Assembly: GCA_022712815.1 (NCBI GenBank)
Contig: JAFLJW010000311.1
Location: 1 to 10,407 of the forward strand
DNA from: Pseudodesulfovibrio sp.
Lineage (GTDB): Bacteria > Desulfobacterota > Desulfovibrionia > Desulfovibrionales > Desulfovibrionaceae
Reading direction: 5' to 3'
Length of the DNA: 10,407 nt
Of this stretch, positions 1 to 5,899 are shown piece after piece. The notes below the pieces were generated by a model. The model was given only the letters and a program-made list of their open reading frames with translations, had not been told where the DNA came from and did not search any database. The translations under genes were made by a program, and so were the position numbers. Each line of letters begins with the position of its first letter. The stretch's first letter is position 1.

Positions 1-240
1 ACGGCCTTCAAGGTTGGGGAGAAGATCGACCCGCTCCAGATGTATCTCATCGACATCTTTACCATCTCCGCCAACTTGGCCGGTTTGCCCGGCATGAGCC
101 TGCCTGTTGGGCTTGGCAAGGATACCGGCATGCCGGTCGGCCTTCAGCTCATGGGACCGGCTTTCAGCGAAGCGGAAATGTTATCGGTTGCCGATTGCCT
201 TGAGAGGAATCTGGAGCCAATGCCGATGGCTGAATTGTAA
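1..240 (+). CDS. gatA: Glutamyl-tRNA(Gln)/aspartyl-tRNA(Asn) amidotransferase subunit A, C-terminal fragment
   Basis: The reading frame is open from the first base and ends at TAA 238-240, giving the last 79 residues; the start and the Ser-Ser-Lys catalytic region lie upstream of the window. The segment with MYLIDIFTISANLAGLPG, followed by SLPVGL and MPVGLQLMGP, is the characteristic C-terminal part of the GatA amidase fold. GatA releases ammonia from glutamine, which GatB uses to convert mischarged Glu-tRNA(Gln) (or Asp-tRNA(Asn)) to the amidated form as part of the cytoplasmic GatCAB complex. It is the last gene of its transcript, because a strong intrinsic terminator follows 20 bases after the stop. 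Identification is by recognised family sequence; the N-terminal part cannot be assessed. Confidence 0.95.
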   Translation, partial: TAFKVGEKIDPLQMYLIDIFTISANLAGLPGMSLPVGLGKDTGMPVGLQLMGPAFSEAEMLSVADCLERNLEPMPMAEL

Positions 241-261
241 TAGAAATTGCAATTGATTTTG

Positions 262-296
262 AAGGCTGCTCAATTTGATTTGAGCAGCCTTTTTTT
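262..296 (+). terminator. Intrinsic terminator downstream of gatA
   Basis: A perfect 10-bp stem (264-273 GGCTGCTCAA with 280-289 TTGAGCAGCC), extendable by A-T pairs at its base, encloses a 6-nt loop and runs straight into seven T residues (290-296). This is a textbook rho-independent terminator for gatA, and it isolates gatA from the gene-free island that follows. Confidence 0.93.
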
Positions 297-337
297 GAAG
301 AGAAAGAAGAGAAAGAAAAGGGAAGAAATATGGAAAG

Positions 338-356
338 CCACCTGTGGCGGCGATGA
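338..356 (+). repeat. Left arm of 19-bp imperfect inverted repeat
   Basis: The sequence CCACCTGTGGCGGCGATGA matches the reverse complement of 1039-1057 at 17 of 19 positions. Together the two arms bracket a roughly 720-bp island. The sequence further inward (GTCC..TCC..GGGC..GTT at about 378-396) is also echoed, inverted, inside the right arm. No obvious target-site duplication flanks the arms, so a mobile-element origin is an inference. Confidence 0.7.
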
Positions 357-392
357 AGAATGAGCAAAGAGGTTTCGTCCCCTCCGGGCCGA

Positions 393-441
393 GTTACTTT
401 TGGGCCAAAGCGTCCAAAAGTAACCAAAAGACGCTTTTTTT
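393..441 (+). repeat. Hairpin core of left repeat unit: two mutually exclusive stems, one terminator-like
   Basis: Stem 1 is a perfect 11-bp inverted repeat, GTTACTTTTGG (393-403) with CCAAAAGTAAC (414-424), around a 10-nt loop. Stem 2 pairs AAAGCGTC (407-414) with GACGCTTT (430-437) around a 15-nt loop and continues into an uninterrupted T run (435-441). The 5' arm of stem 2 lies in the loop and 3' arm of stem 1, so both cannot form together. This is the arrangement of an antiterminator/terminator pair. It could also simply be a dispersed palindromic repeat; no gene follows it closely on this strand. Confidence 0.7.
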
Positions 442-880
442 GCGGTGTGATCGAGGCTCCCGCAACAATAATCAGTAACATCGCTCTGCTAACGAAAAGG
501 CCAAGACGGTCGAAGACTCCCGCCTTGTCCGGTTTCGTTTGACCGCAAAACGATGAACTGCTTCTAAGCTGCTCCCGCCTATTGCGGGCCTTCGTAAGAA
601 AGATCAAAAATGGTGTGGAGAGCTTTGACTTGAAAGGTTCTCCCGAGATCTGTTGCACTTGTCTTTTCTTCCAACCTTCCTTCCGTGAACTGCGACAGCG
701 GTTAAGGGTATTTTGGGTTAGAAGCCGACCAAGAGGAAAAAGCGGCTTTTGTGGACGGAATCCGAGAGAACATTATTAACAATCCTTCCCGTACGAAAAG
801 GGAGAGCCTATACTTTTCATGGCTGCGAGCGATTCCTCTTGGATCGGATTCTTGACCAAAGCACCCTGCGGCCAAGTTTA

Positions 881-935
881 GAAAGCCGAGTTTTTTTGGT
901 TCGTTTTTTGGGGCGGCTCAGCCAAAAAATGAACC
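881..935 (-). repeat. Hairpin core of right repeat unit, inverted relative to the left one
   Basis: On the minus strand, stem 1 pairs 935-922 (GGTTCATTTTTTGG) with 911-898 (CCAAAAAACGAACC), a 14-bp stem with one mismatch on DNA (an A opposite C), around a 10-nt loop. Stem 2 pairs GAGCCG (919-914) with CGGCTT (888-883), including one G-U pair, and again overlaps the loop of stem 1. The sequence differs a good deal from the left core, yet stem order, loop size and the overlap between stems are the same. The T run after stem 2 is weak here. Confidence 0.62.
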
Positions 936-1038
936 CCGCCCGGGGAGGACTGCCTTAGGCATCTTATTTTTTTGCCTTTTCTTATCTTTTTTTATTCTCT
1001 CAAATTTCCAAAATTTTAACGAAAACAAAAAAAGTGCA

Positions 1039-1057
1039 TCATCACCGCCGCAGGTGG
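1039..1057 (-). repeat. Right arm of 19-bp imperfect inverted repeat
   Basis: On the minus strand this reads CCACCTGCGGCGGTGATGA, differing from the left arm (338-356) at two positions. Inward of it the minus strand carries an AT-rich spacer of about 75 bases that has no counterpart in the left copy. After this the same GC-rich block and hairpin core follow, so the right unit looks like a diverged copy of the left one with an insertion. Confidence 0.65.
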
Positions 1058-1150
1058 TATCCACAGACCGTTCTCTTCTTCCCTTCCATTCCCCATCCAA
1101 AAAAGATACAAGATCACAATACCAAACACGACCTTCAGGAGAACCCGTAT

Positions 1151-1741
1151 ATGTCAACAATCCTCTGGCTCATCATCGCCTATATCCTTGGCTCTATCCC
1201 ATTTGGCCTCATCATTGCCAAATCCATCTGTAATATCGACCCGCGTCTGGACGGCAGCAAAAACACCGGCGCAACCAACATCGCCCGTCTGTGCGGCACC
1301 AAATACGGCATCATTACCCTGGTTCTCGATGTCTCCAAAGGGCTGATCCCCGTACTCATGGCATCGGCCTGGATCGAATCCCATCTGGCCCTGAGTCTCG
1401 TGACTCTTGCCGCCATTCTCGGCCATATCTTTTCCTGTTTCATGCGCTTCAAAGGCGGCAAGGCCGTTGCCACCACGATCGGCGCATTCCTGGCCCTCTC
1501 TTTCTGGGGAACCGTTTTTTCCGCGGCCATGTGCCTCGGCGTGGTTGCCCTGTCCGGCCATGTCTCCATGGGGTCGCTGACCCTTGCTCTGGCCCTGCCT
1601 GTCTTCATGCTCCTGACCGGAAATTTCGCTTACGTTCCCGTTGCCCTAATCGTCATGGTCATTCTATTCTGGCGGCACAGAGACAACATCTACCGCCTTG
1701 CTCGTGGCGAAGAAAACCCTTGGGTTAAACCAAAGGCATAA
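1151..1741 (+). CDS. plsY: Acyl-phosphate:glycerol-3-phosphate acyltransferase PlsY
   Basis: PlsY is an integral inner-membrane enzyme that transfers an acyl group from acyl-phosphate to glycerol-3-phosphate, the first committed step of phospholipid synthesis. The 196-residue product has the family's usual length and hydrophobicity. All three conserved loops are visible: GSIPFG at residues 14-19, D34 GSKNTGATN in the glycerol-3-phosphate loop, and G91-H92 leading to KGGKA (101-105). About five membrane segments are expected. I chose ATG 1151 because AGGAG (1137-1141) lies 9 nt upstream and the first hydrophobic helix starts at once. An upstream in-frame ATG at 1034 would add a non-family tail derived from the inverted-repeat region. 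The stop is 3 nt before the next gene, so the two are probably cotranscribed. Confidence 0.95.
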   Translation: MSTILWLIIAYILGSIPFGLIIAKSICNIDPRLDGSKNTGATNIARLCGTKYGIITLVLDVSKGLIPVLMASAWIESHLALSLVTLAAILGHIFSCFMRFKGGKAVATTIGAFLALSFWGTVFSAAMCLGVVALSGHVSMGSLTLALALPVFMLLTGNFAYVPVALIVMVILFWRHRDNIYRLARGEENPWVKPKA

Positions 1742-1744
1742 TTG

Positions 1745-2683
1745 ATGAAAGAAGATTCTCCCAAGCGTTACGCAATCTATTCGATCATAGCTTCGGTGCT
1801 AACGATGGGCCTCAAATTCGGGGCTTGGGGGATGACGGATTCCGTTGGTTTACTTTCGGATGCCACGGAATCCATTATCAATCTCACTGCTGGTGTACTG
1901 GCCCTGACAGCAATCACCATTGCCATGCGCCCGGCAGATTCAGACCACAGCTACGGCCACGGCAAGGCTGAATATTTCTCCAGCGGCATGGAAGGTGTCC
2001 TGATAATTCTGGCCGCCTGCGCAATCGCGTATACTGCCATCGGCCGCTTCGCCAACCCGCAGGAACTCTCCAATCTCGGCCCCGGCCTCTTGCTGGCGCT
2101 CGTTTCTTCAGTGATTAATTTTGTCACCGCCAAGGTCATGCTGAAGGCCGCCAAACGGTTCGACTCCATCACGCTTGAAGCGGATGCCAAGCACCTGCTG
2201 ACCGATGTCTGGACATCCGTCGGTCTGGTGGCCGGACTGGCTATCCTGCTCATCAGGCCTGAGTGGAAAATCCTCGACCCGATCATCGCGGTGGTCATGG
2301 CTGTAAACATCGTCTTCACCGGCATAGGGCTGGTAAAACGCTCTGTCGGCGGCCTGATGGACGATGCCCTGCCGGTTGACGAGCTGGAAATCATCGGCGC
2401 GTCCATCCGCAAACATCAGGGAGCCAAGGCCACATTCCACGGCCTCCGAACACGCAAATCCGGCTCCAGACGATTCATCGACTTTCACCTGCTGGTCCCA
2501 GGAAAAACCTCAGTCATGACCGCGCACGACCTGTGCGAAGTCATAGAAAATGAAATCAAATCCAAGCTGAATCAAGCGGAAGTGACCATCCATGTAGAGC
2601 CTATCGAATCTGATGCATCCTATGATGGTGACGAAGTCGGTGGGGCCTGCGAGACATGTATCGAGAACAATCCCGCTAAATAA
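1745..2683 (+). CDS. Cation diffusion facilitator family transporter
   Basis: This 312-residue protein belongs to the CDF family, inner-membrane dimers that export divalent metals (Zn, Fe, Mn, Co) in exchange for protons. The N-terminal part has about six membrane segments. Family motifs include SDATESIIN (38-46) in helix 2, H68 and the YGHGKAE signature (70-76), and H150 with D154 in helix 5. The soluble C-terminal dimerisation domain (about 210-290) contains FIDFHLLVPG and TIHVEP. Where the E. coli FieF site has two aspartates in helix 2, this protein has E42 and N46, so metal preference cannot be read off. The tail ends with C302-E-T-C305, a CxxC extension. ATG 1745 is preferred over TTG 1742 because AAAGG (1732-1736) is 8 nt away. 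The gene follows plsY by 3 nt. Confidence 0.9.
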   Translation: MKEDSPKRYAIYSIIASVLTMGLKFGAWGMTDSVGLLSDATESIINLTAGVLALTAITIAMRPADSDHSYGHGKAEYFSSGMEGVLIILAACAIAYTAIGRFANPQELSNLGPGLLLALVSSVINFVTAKVMLKAAKRFDSITLEADAKHLLTDVWTSVGLVAGLAILLIRPEWKILDPIIAVVMAVNIVFTGIGLVKRSVGGLMDDALPVDELEIIGASIRKHQGAKATFHGLRTRKSGSRRFIDFHLLVPGKTSVMTAHDLCEVIENEIKSKLNQAEVTIHVEPIESDASYDGDEVGGACETCIENNPAK

Positions 2684-2685
2684 AA

Positions 2686-2723
2686 TCAGGGCTGCAAGGG
2701 ATGCGTCCCTTGCCCGCCGGAGG
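2686..2723. repeat. 38-bp hairpin repeat, copy 1 (CDF-hflX convergent gap)
   Basis: The sequence starts TCAGG, then a perfect 8-bp stem GCAAGGGA (2694-2701) with TCCCTTGC (2706-2713) around TGCG, then CCGCCGGAGG (2714-2723). A second copy sits at 4456-4493 in the same orientation. No T run follows, so it is not a standard terminator, although it lies between two converging genes. The rest of the gap (2724-2779) has a longer-range inverted pair, ATAATTC (2736-2742) with GAATTAT (2771-2777). Confidence 0.8.
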
Positions 2724-2779
2724 CCAACGGCAACGATAATTCCCGCACCGGCAAAATCTCCCAGCCAGCCGAATTATTC

Positions 2780-4387
2780 CTAGCTCCCCTGCTTATCCCA
2801 CGGAATCCCGCTAAGTATCGCCTCAACCACCGGCTCCAGCGTAGGACGTTTCACCGCAATGGCGGGTATGCCTTCGGGGAAGACGTGCTGCATGGCTTCG
2901 CGGGCTTCGGCATTCAGGCGATCCCATTTGTTGAGCACGAGAATAATGGGGGTTTCGCCCATGTCCATGTCTTGAAGAATGGCGCGGACGGCCCCGACCT
3001 GCTCTTCGACTTCCGGATGTGAGGCATCGCAGACAAGGATCATCAGATCAGCGGATTCCAGTTCTTCGAGAGTGGCACGAAAAGCTTCCTTGAGATCCGG
3101 AGGCAAACGGCGGATAAAGCCGACTGTGTCGGTGAGGATAACCTCACGGTCTTTGGGAAACCGGATACGGCGGCTGGTGGGATCGAGGGTGGCAAAAAGC
3201 TTGTTTTCAGCCAGCACTTTGGATTGCGTCAGGGTGTTGAGAAGCGTTGATTTGCCCGCGTTGGTGTAGCCGACCAACGCGACGATGGGCAGCCCGGCCT
3301 TGGCCCGGCGATCGCGTGTCTGGGTACGGTGCTTGCGGACTTTTTTGAGTTCACCTTTGAGCCGGGTAAGGCGTTCATTGGCCCGGCGGCGATCTATTTC
3401 AAGCTTGCTTTCACCCGGACCTCGGCCACCGACACCACCCATGAGTCGGGACATGGCGCGATTTTTACCGACCAGCCGCGGCAGGGTGTACTTGAGCTGG
3501 GCCATTTCGACCTGAAGCTTGCCTGCTCTGCTGGTGGCGTGCTGGGCAAAGATGTCGAGGATGAGTTGGGTACGGTCGAGAATTTTTCGTTCCGTGACCT
3601 CGGCGATGTTGCGAATCTGGGTGGGCGAAAGGTCCTGATCGAAAATGATGACCGAGGCATTGCCCTGAAGTGCCCTGACTTCAAGCTCGGTGAGTTTACC
3701 CTTGCCCATGATGAACTTGGGATTATGCTTGCGCACCCGCTGAATCATGGTCCCTGCGGTCACGAGACCGGCGGTATCGGCCAGTTCGGACAGCTCTTCG
3801 AGGGAAAGTTCCTGAATGGGCTTTGGCGTCTTGTCCACGCTGACGAGAAGCACACGGTTCTCGTCCGAACCGGTATCACGGGCATCTGCCTGACGGCTGA
3901 ATTCATCTTCCAGAGCCTCGACAATGGCACCGAGATCAAGGTCTATGCGATCCCATTTGACCGGGGGGAACTTCTCGTAGCTCTTTTCATCGGGATTGGG
4001 CGGCAGAAGGTGCGCGACCTCGACGGTTTCGGGAAATCCTCCGGGCACGGTCAGGGCAGTGATCGAATCAAGGCGCAAAAAGACCATGTCCATCAGGTCT
4101 TCCTGTGACAAGGATTCATCGCCCAAATGGGTGTGGAGCAGACGAAGCCCCCGGAGTCGGCCTGACGACATGCGAGCACGCGGCAGTTCCGGGATGTAAA
4201 TAGCGCGATTATCGCCAACGAGAACCATGGCGACCTTACCCTGACGGTCGATGAGCAGACCGATCTGCCGACCGGTATCCGCGCTCAATTCCGCCAATTC
4301 ATGTGCCTGTTCATTGGTATAGTTTCCGTCCGATGGAAACTGCCGTTGATACAGACGACTCAGTCGTTTGATCTGGTTGGGCTTCAA
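2780..4387 (-). CDS. hflX: Ribosome-associated GTPase HflX (start uncertain; frame likely begins upstream)
   Basis: HflX is a cytoplasmic GTPase that binds the 50S subunit and splits stalled ribosomes. Counting from TTG 4387 the product has 535 residues. It has an N-terminal extension (1 to about 165) of the kind seen in deltaproteobacterial members, then the HflX N-domain (about 190-290) and the glycine-rich GGVGGRGPGESKLE linker (317-330). The G domain shows G1 GYTNAGKST (373-381), the G2 region around T402-D-P-T, G3 DTVGF (420-424) and G4 NKWD (486-489). TTG 4387 has no separated Shine-Dalgarno sequence. In-frame codons upstream encode KLKGNLQG, which continues the family's GN..GLK N-terminus. 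AGGAG at 4431-4427 is 6 nt before an in-frame ATC at 4420-4418, so the protein may really be 546 residues with a non-canonical start. It is the third gene of a leftward set after the TPR gene and purH. Confidence 0.92.
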   Translation of the reverse strand: MKPNQIKRLSRLYQRQFPSDGNYTNEQAHELAELSADTGRQIGLLIDRQGKVAMVLVGDNRAIYIPELPRARMSSGRLRGLRLLHTHLGDESLSQEDLMDMVFLRLDSITALTVPGGFPETVEVAHLLPPNPDEKSYEKFPPVKWDRIDLDLGAIVEALEDEFSRQADARDTGSDENRVLLVSVDKTPKPIQELSLEELSELADTAGLVTAGTMIQRVRKHNPKFIMGKGKLTELEVRALQGNASVIIFDQDLSPTQIRNIAEVTERKILDRTQLILDIFAQHATSRAGKLQVEMAQLKYTLPRLVGKNRAMSRLMGGVGGRGPGESKLEIDRRRANERLTRLKGELKKVRKHRTQTRDRRAKAGLPIVALVGYTNAGKSTLLNTLTQSKVLAENKLFATLDPTSRRIRFPKDREVILTDTVGFIRRLPPDLKEAFRATLEELESADLMILVCDASHPEVEEQVGAVRAILQDMDMGETPIILVLNKWDRLNAEAREAMQHVFPEGIPAIAVKRPTLEPVVEAILSGIPWDKQGS

Positions 4388-4426
4388 CCCTTGCAGGTTG
4401 CCTTTGAGCTTTTGGGCGATACAATA

Positions 4427-4431
4427 CTCCT
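4427..4431 (-). promoter_or_regulatory. Ribosome binding site upstream of the hflX frame
   Basis: The minus strand reads AGGAG here, followed by six bases and then ATC (4420-4418) in the hflX frame. Upstream to the in-frame stop at 4501-4499 there is no ATG, GTG or TTG in frame. The site therefore either serves an AUC start or marks a start codon altered by mutation or sequencing error. Confidence 0.6.
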
Positions 4432-4455
4432 CGTTCTGACAACCCCACCCCAGGC

Positions 4456-4493
4456 TCAGGATTGCAAAGGACGCGTCCTTTGCCCGCCGGAGG
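4456..4493. repeat. 38-bp hairpin repeat, copy 2 (purH-hflX gap)
   Basis: The order is the same as in copy 1 at 2686-2723: TCAGG, an 8-bp stem GCAAAGGA (4464-4471) with TCCTTTGC (4476-4483) around CGCG, then CCGCCGGAGG. It differs from copy 1 at 5 of 38 positions. Two of these changes are paired partners in the stem (G-C replaced by A-T), so the hairpin is kept. Confidence 0.8.
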
Positions 4494-4506
4494 TGAAATC
4501 ACCCGA

Positions 4507-4525
4507 CAAAACCGCCAAAGGCGGT
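4507..4525 (-). terminator. Weak intrinsic terminator downstream of purH
   Basis: Sixteen bases past the purH stop, the minus strand forms ACCGCC/GGCGGT (4525-4520 with 4516-4511) around a TTT loop, then has only about four T residues. The short U run suggests partial termination, leaving room for read-through into hflX. Confidence 0.55.
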
Positions 4526-4540
4526 ATCATATATCCTTAA

Positions 4541-5137
4541 CTAGGCATTATTCTCAGCGAGATACTTGGCAATCATGGTGTCGTATTCGCTGACCAGTTT
4601 AAAGGTCAGGGCTGCCATTTCCTTGCGCAATTCAAGTGAGATACCGCCATTATCGACGATTTCCTGCTGGATTTGCGGGTAGAACCCGGGGTCTGGCACC
4701 ACGAGAATGGAGTGGAAATTCTTGGCCGCTGCACGCAGCATGGTCGGGCCGCCGATATCGATCTGTTCGACAGCGTCTCTGAGACCAAGGCCCTTGCTGG
4801 CAGCTTCGGCAAAATTATAAAGATTGACGCAGATGAGATCAAAAGTCTCGATACCGAATTCACGAAGGATTTCCATGTGTCCTTCGTCATCCTTGTCGGC
4901 CAGAACGCCGCCGTGAATATTCGGATGCAGCGTTTTGACACGCCCACCGAGAATTTCGGGAAAATCAGTGACCTCACTGACGGAAGTGACGGTCAAGCCA
5001 GCTTCTTTCAGCATTTTCTTGGTCCCACCGGTGGAGACAAGCTCACAGCCGTTTTCGGTCAGGAATTTACCGAACTCGGCCAGACCGGTCTTGTCGGTAA
5101 CGGACAGAATAGCTCGTTTGACAGGCAACAGGTTCAT
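4541..5137 (-). CDS. purH: IMP cyclohydrolase, stand-alone PurH N-terminal domain
   Basis: This 198-residue cytoplasmic enzyme would close the ring of FAICAR to give IMP, the last step of purine nucleotide synthesis. It corresponds only to the N-terminal MGS-like cyclohydrolase domain of bifunctional PurH. Diagnostic stretches are AILSVTDKTGLAEF near the start, STGGT, GGRVKTLHPNIHGGVLA, FDLICVNLYNF and EQIDIGGPTMLRAAAKN. It ends at YLAENNA with a stop, a terminator-like hairpin and no remnant of the AICAR transformylase domain, so the short length looks genuine. ATG 5137-5135 was chosen because GGGAGGA (about 5149-5145) precedes it with good spacing and the family sequence begins there. The open frame continues upstream to 5473 over the end of the TPR gene without family similarity. 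The formyl-transfer step must be done by a protein encoded elsewhere. Confidence 0.93.
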   Translation of the reverse strand: MNLLPVKRAILSVTDKTGLAEFGKFLTENGCELVSTGGTKKMLKEAGLTVTSVSEVTDFPEILGGRVKTLHPNIHGGVLADKDDEGHMEILREFGIETFDLICVNLYNFAEAASKGLGLRDAVEQIDIGGPTMLRAAAKNFHSILVVPDPGFYPQIQQEIVDNGGISLELRKEMAALTFKLVSEYDTMIAKYLAENNA

Positions 5138-5253
5138 GCACAGTCCTCCCTTATGTTTTGAGAGGCTGTGCCAGATTTGCCGTACAAAGGCAAGCCGCAC
5201 GCGCCCAAGACTACTGTTTTCCTCCTCCACGTCACTTACGTGCGAGGCTGATC

Positions 5254-5287
5254 CCCTGCCCTGTCCACCGAAGCAAACGGGGCAGGG
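5254..5287 (-). other. Hairpin in the leader between the TPR gene and purH
   Basis: An 8-bp perfect GC-rich stem (CCCTGCCC 5254-5261 with GGGCAGGG 5280-5287) encloses an 18-nt loop, 24 bases after the TPR stop. No T run follows in either direction. A smaller dyad, CACGT (5228-5232) with ACGTG (5238-5242), and a weak hairpin TTGCC/GGCAA (about 5177-5193) also lie in this 175-base gap. They could be processing or attenuation structures for purH; I see no recognisable riboswitch. Confidence 0.45.
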
Positions 5288-5312
5288 AACCAACGGGGAG
5301 GGGAGACCGTAG

Positions 5313-5876
5313 TTAGGTCTGGAGATGTTCGAGCATTTCTTTGGCGGCCTCGTTTTCCGGGTCCATCTCAAGAATCTTCTCAAGTTGTTCCCTGGCCGCA
5401 TCTTTCTGCTCGACGCAAGCGAGGCATCCTGCCAGCGAATAGCGCACTTCGTGCTTCGCCGGATCAATCTCAAGGTAACCCTTGAGAAACGGAATAATCT
5501 CGTTCACACGTTCCAGTTCATGGCCCAGCCTGATCAGACTGAACAGGGCGACCATGTTTTCGGGATTCATCTTGATGGCTTCGACGAACATGGAGTATGC
5601 ATTCTCCTGTTCACCGTTTTCCATCCGAATGAGAGCTATCCCGGAAAGACTTTTGTCGGTTGGCTCAATTTTGTGAGCTTTCTCGTACATGGTCATGGCA
5701 CTTGCCAGTTCGCCGCGTTGAACGGCAACCGTTGCCAAACCGATGTACGGATCGGGGTGTATCCCGTTGGAGCTGACGGCTTTCTTGTAATACTCTTCAG
5801 CCTTGTCGAGCTCACCCATGAACAGGTAGCACTCACCGAGTTCCTTGTTGATTTCGTAATCCAGATGACCACTCAT
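5313..5876 (-). CDS. Tetratricopeptide repeat protein, divergent to the flagellar operon
   Basis: The 187-residue protein is made almost wholly of about five TPR units (roughly 7-36, 42-75, 76-108, 109-142 and 143-176). The pattern is clear in GECYLFMGELDKAEEYYKKA and in the ends IEPTD, MNPEN, IDPAK and MDPEN. There is no signal peptide or membrane segment, so it should be a cytoplasmic protein-protein interaction scaffold. The specific partner is unknown. ATG 5876-5874 is preceded by GGAGGGGA at a suitable distance. A near-perfect sigma-54 promoter (5975-5958) sits about 70 nt upstream of its predicted transcript start, back to back with the flgB promoter. A role in motility, for example as chaperone or assembly factor, is therefore likely but inferred. 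purH follows downstream on the same strand after 175 bases. Confidence 0.85.
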   Translation of the reverse strand: MSGHLDYEINKELGECYLFMGELDKAEEYYKKAVSSNGIHPDPYIGLATVAVQRGELASAMTMYEKAHKIEPTDKSLSGIALIRMENGEQENAYSMFVEAIKMNPENMVALFSLIRLGHELERVNEIIPFLKGYLEIDPAKHEVRYSLAGCLACVEQKDAAREQLEKILEMDPENEAAKEMLEHLQT

Positions 5877-5899
5877 AAGTTCCCCTCCATTTCTCCTTT

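Larger units (their letters stand above)
297..1150. other. Gene-free intergenic island between gatA and plsY
   Basis: This 850-base stretch has short open frames on both strands, but none has a convincing ribosome binding site or a recognisable protein. It begins with a purine-only run (297-328) that includes two tandem copies of GAAGAGAAA (297-305, 306-314), and near its end has a pyrimidine run (1071-1087), so the flanks mirror each other. In between lie inverted terminal sequences (338-356 and 1039-1057), two head-to-head hairpin units (393-441 on + and 881-935 on -), and an AT-rich tract (961-1034) inside the right unit. A small hairpin is at 574-588 (CCCGC/GCGGG). The plsY promoter must lie in or near the right end, but I see no clear -35/-10 pair. 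Confidence 0.7.

Noticed and set aside
360..958. Short plus-strand open frames (360-542, 582-779, 749-958) as small genes
   Set aside because: They lie across the hairpin cores and inverted repeats, lack suitable ribosome binding sites, and their Arg/Lys/Ser-rich translations resemble read-out of repeat DNA rather than proteins.
1034..1150. Longer plsY start at ATG 1034
   Set aside because: The added 39 residues begin with a His/Arg-rich read-out of the inverted repeat and are not part of the PlsY family; ATG 1151 has its own AGGAG.
297..1150. CRISPR array or insertion sequence in the gatA-plsY gap
   Set aside because: There are no regularly spaced direct repeats and no transposase-like frame; the inverted arms alone do not support an intact insertion sequence.
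918..1160. Minus-strand 80-residue frame overlapping the right repeat arm
   Set aside because: It is a translation of the AT-rich tract and inverted arm, with a Lys/Arg-rich low-complexity middle, and overlaps the plsY start.
3329..4108. 259-residue plus-strand frame antisense to hflX
   Set aside because: It mirrors the codon structure of hflX, has no recognisable domain, and the minus-strand protein is unmistakable.
5138..5312. ZTP or purine riboswitch in the purH leader
   Set aside because: I looked for the conserved ZTP-motif and purine-aptamer core sequences on the minus strand and did not find them; only generic hairpins are present.
5138..5473. 112-residue N-terminal extension of purH
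   Set aside because: It runs out of frame through the TPR gene end and the structured leader, while the family N-terminus and a strong ribosome binding site are at 5137.
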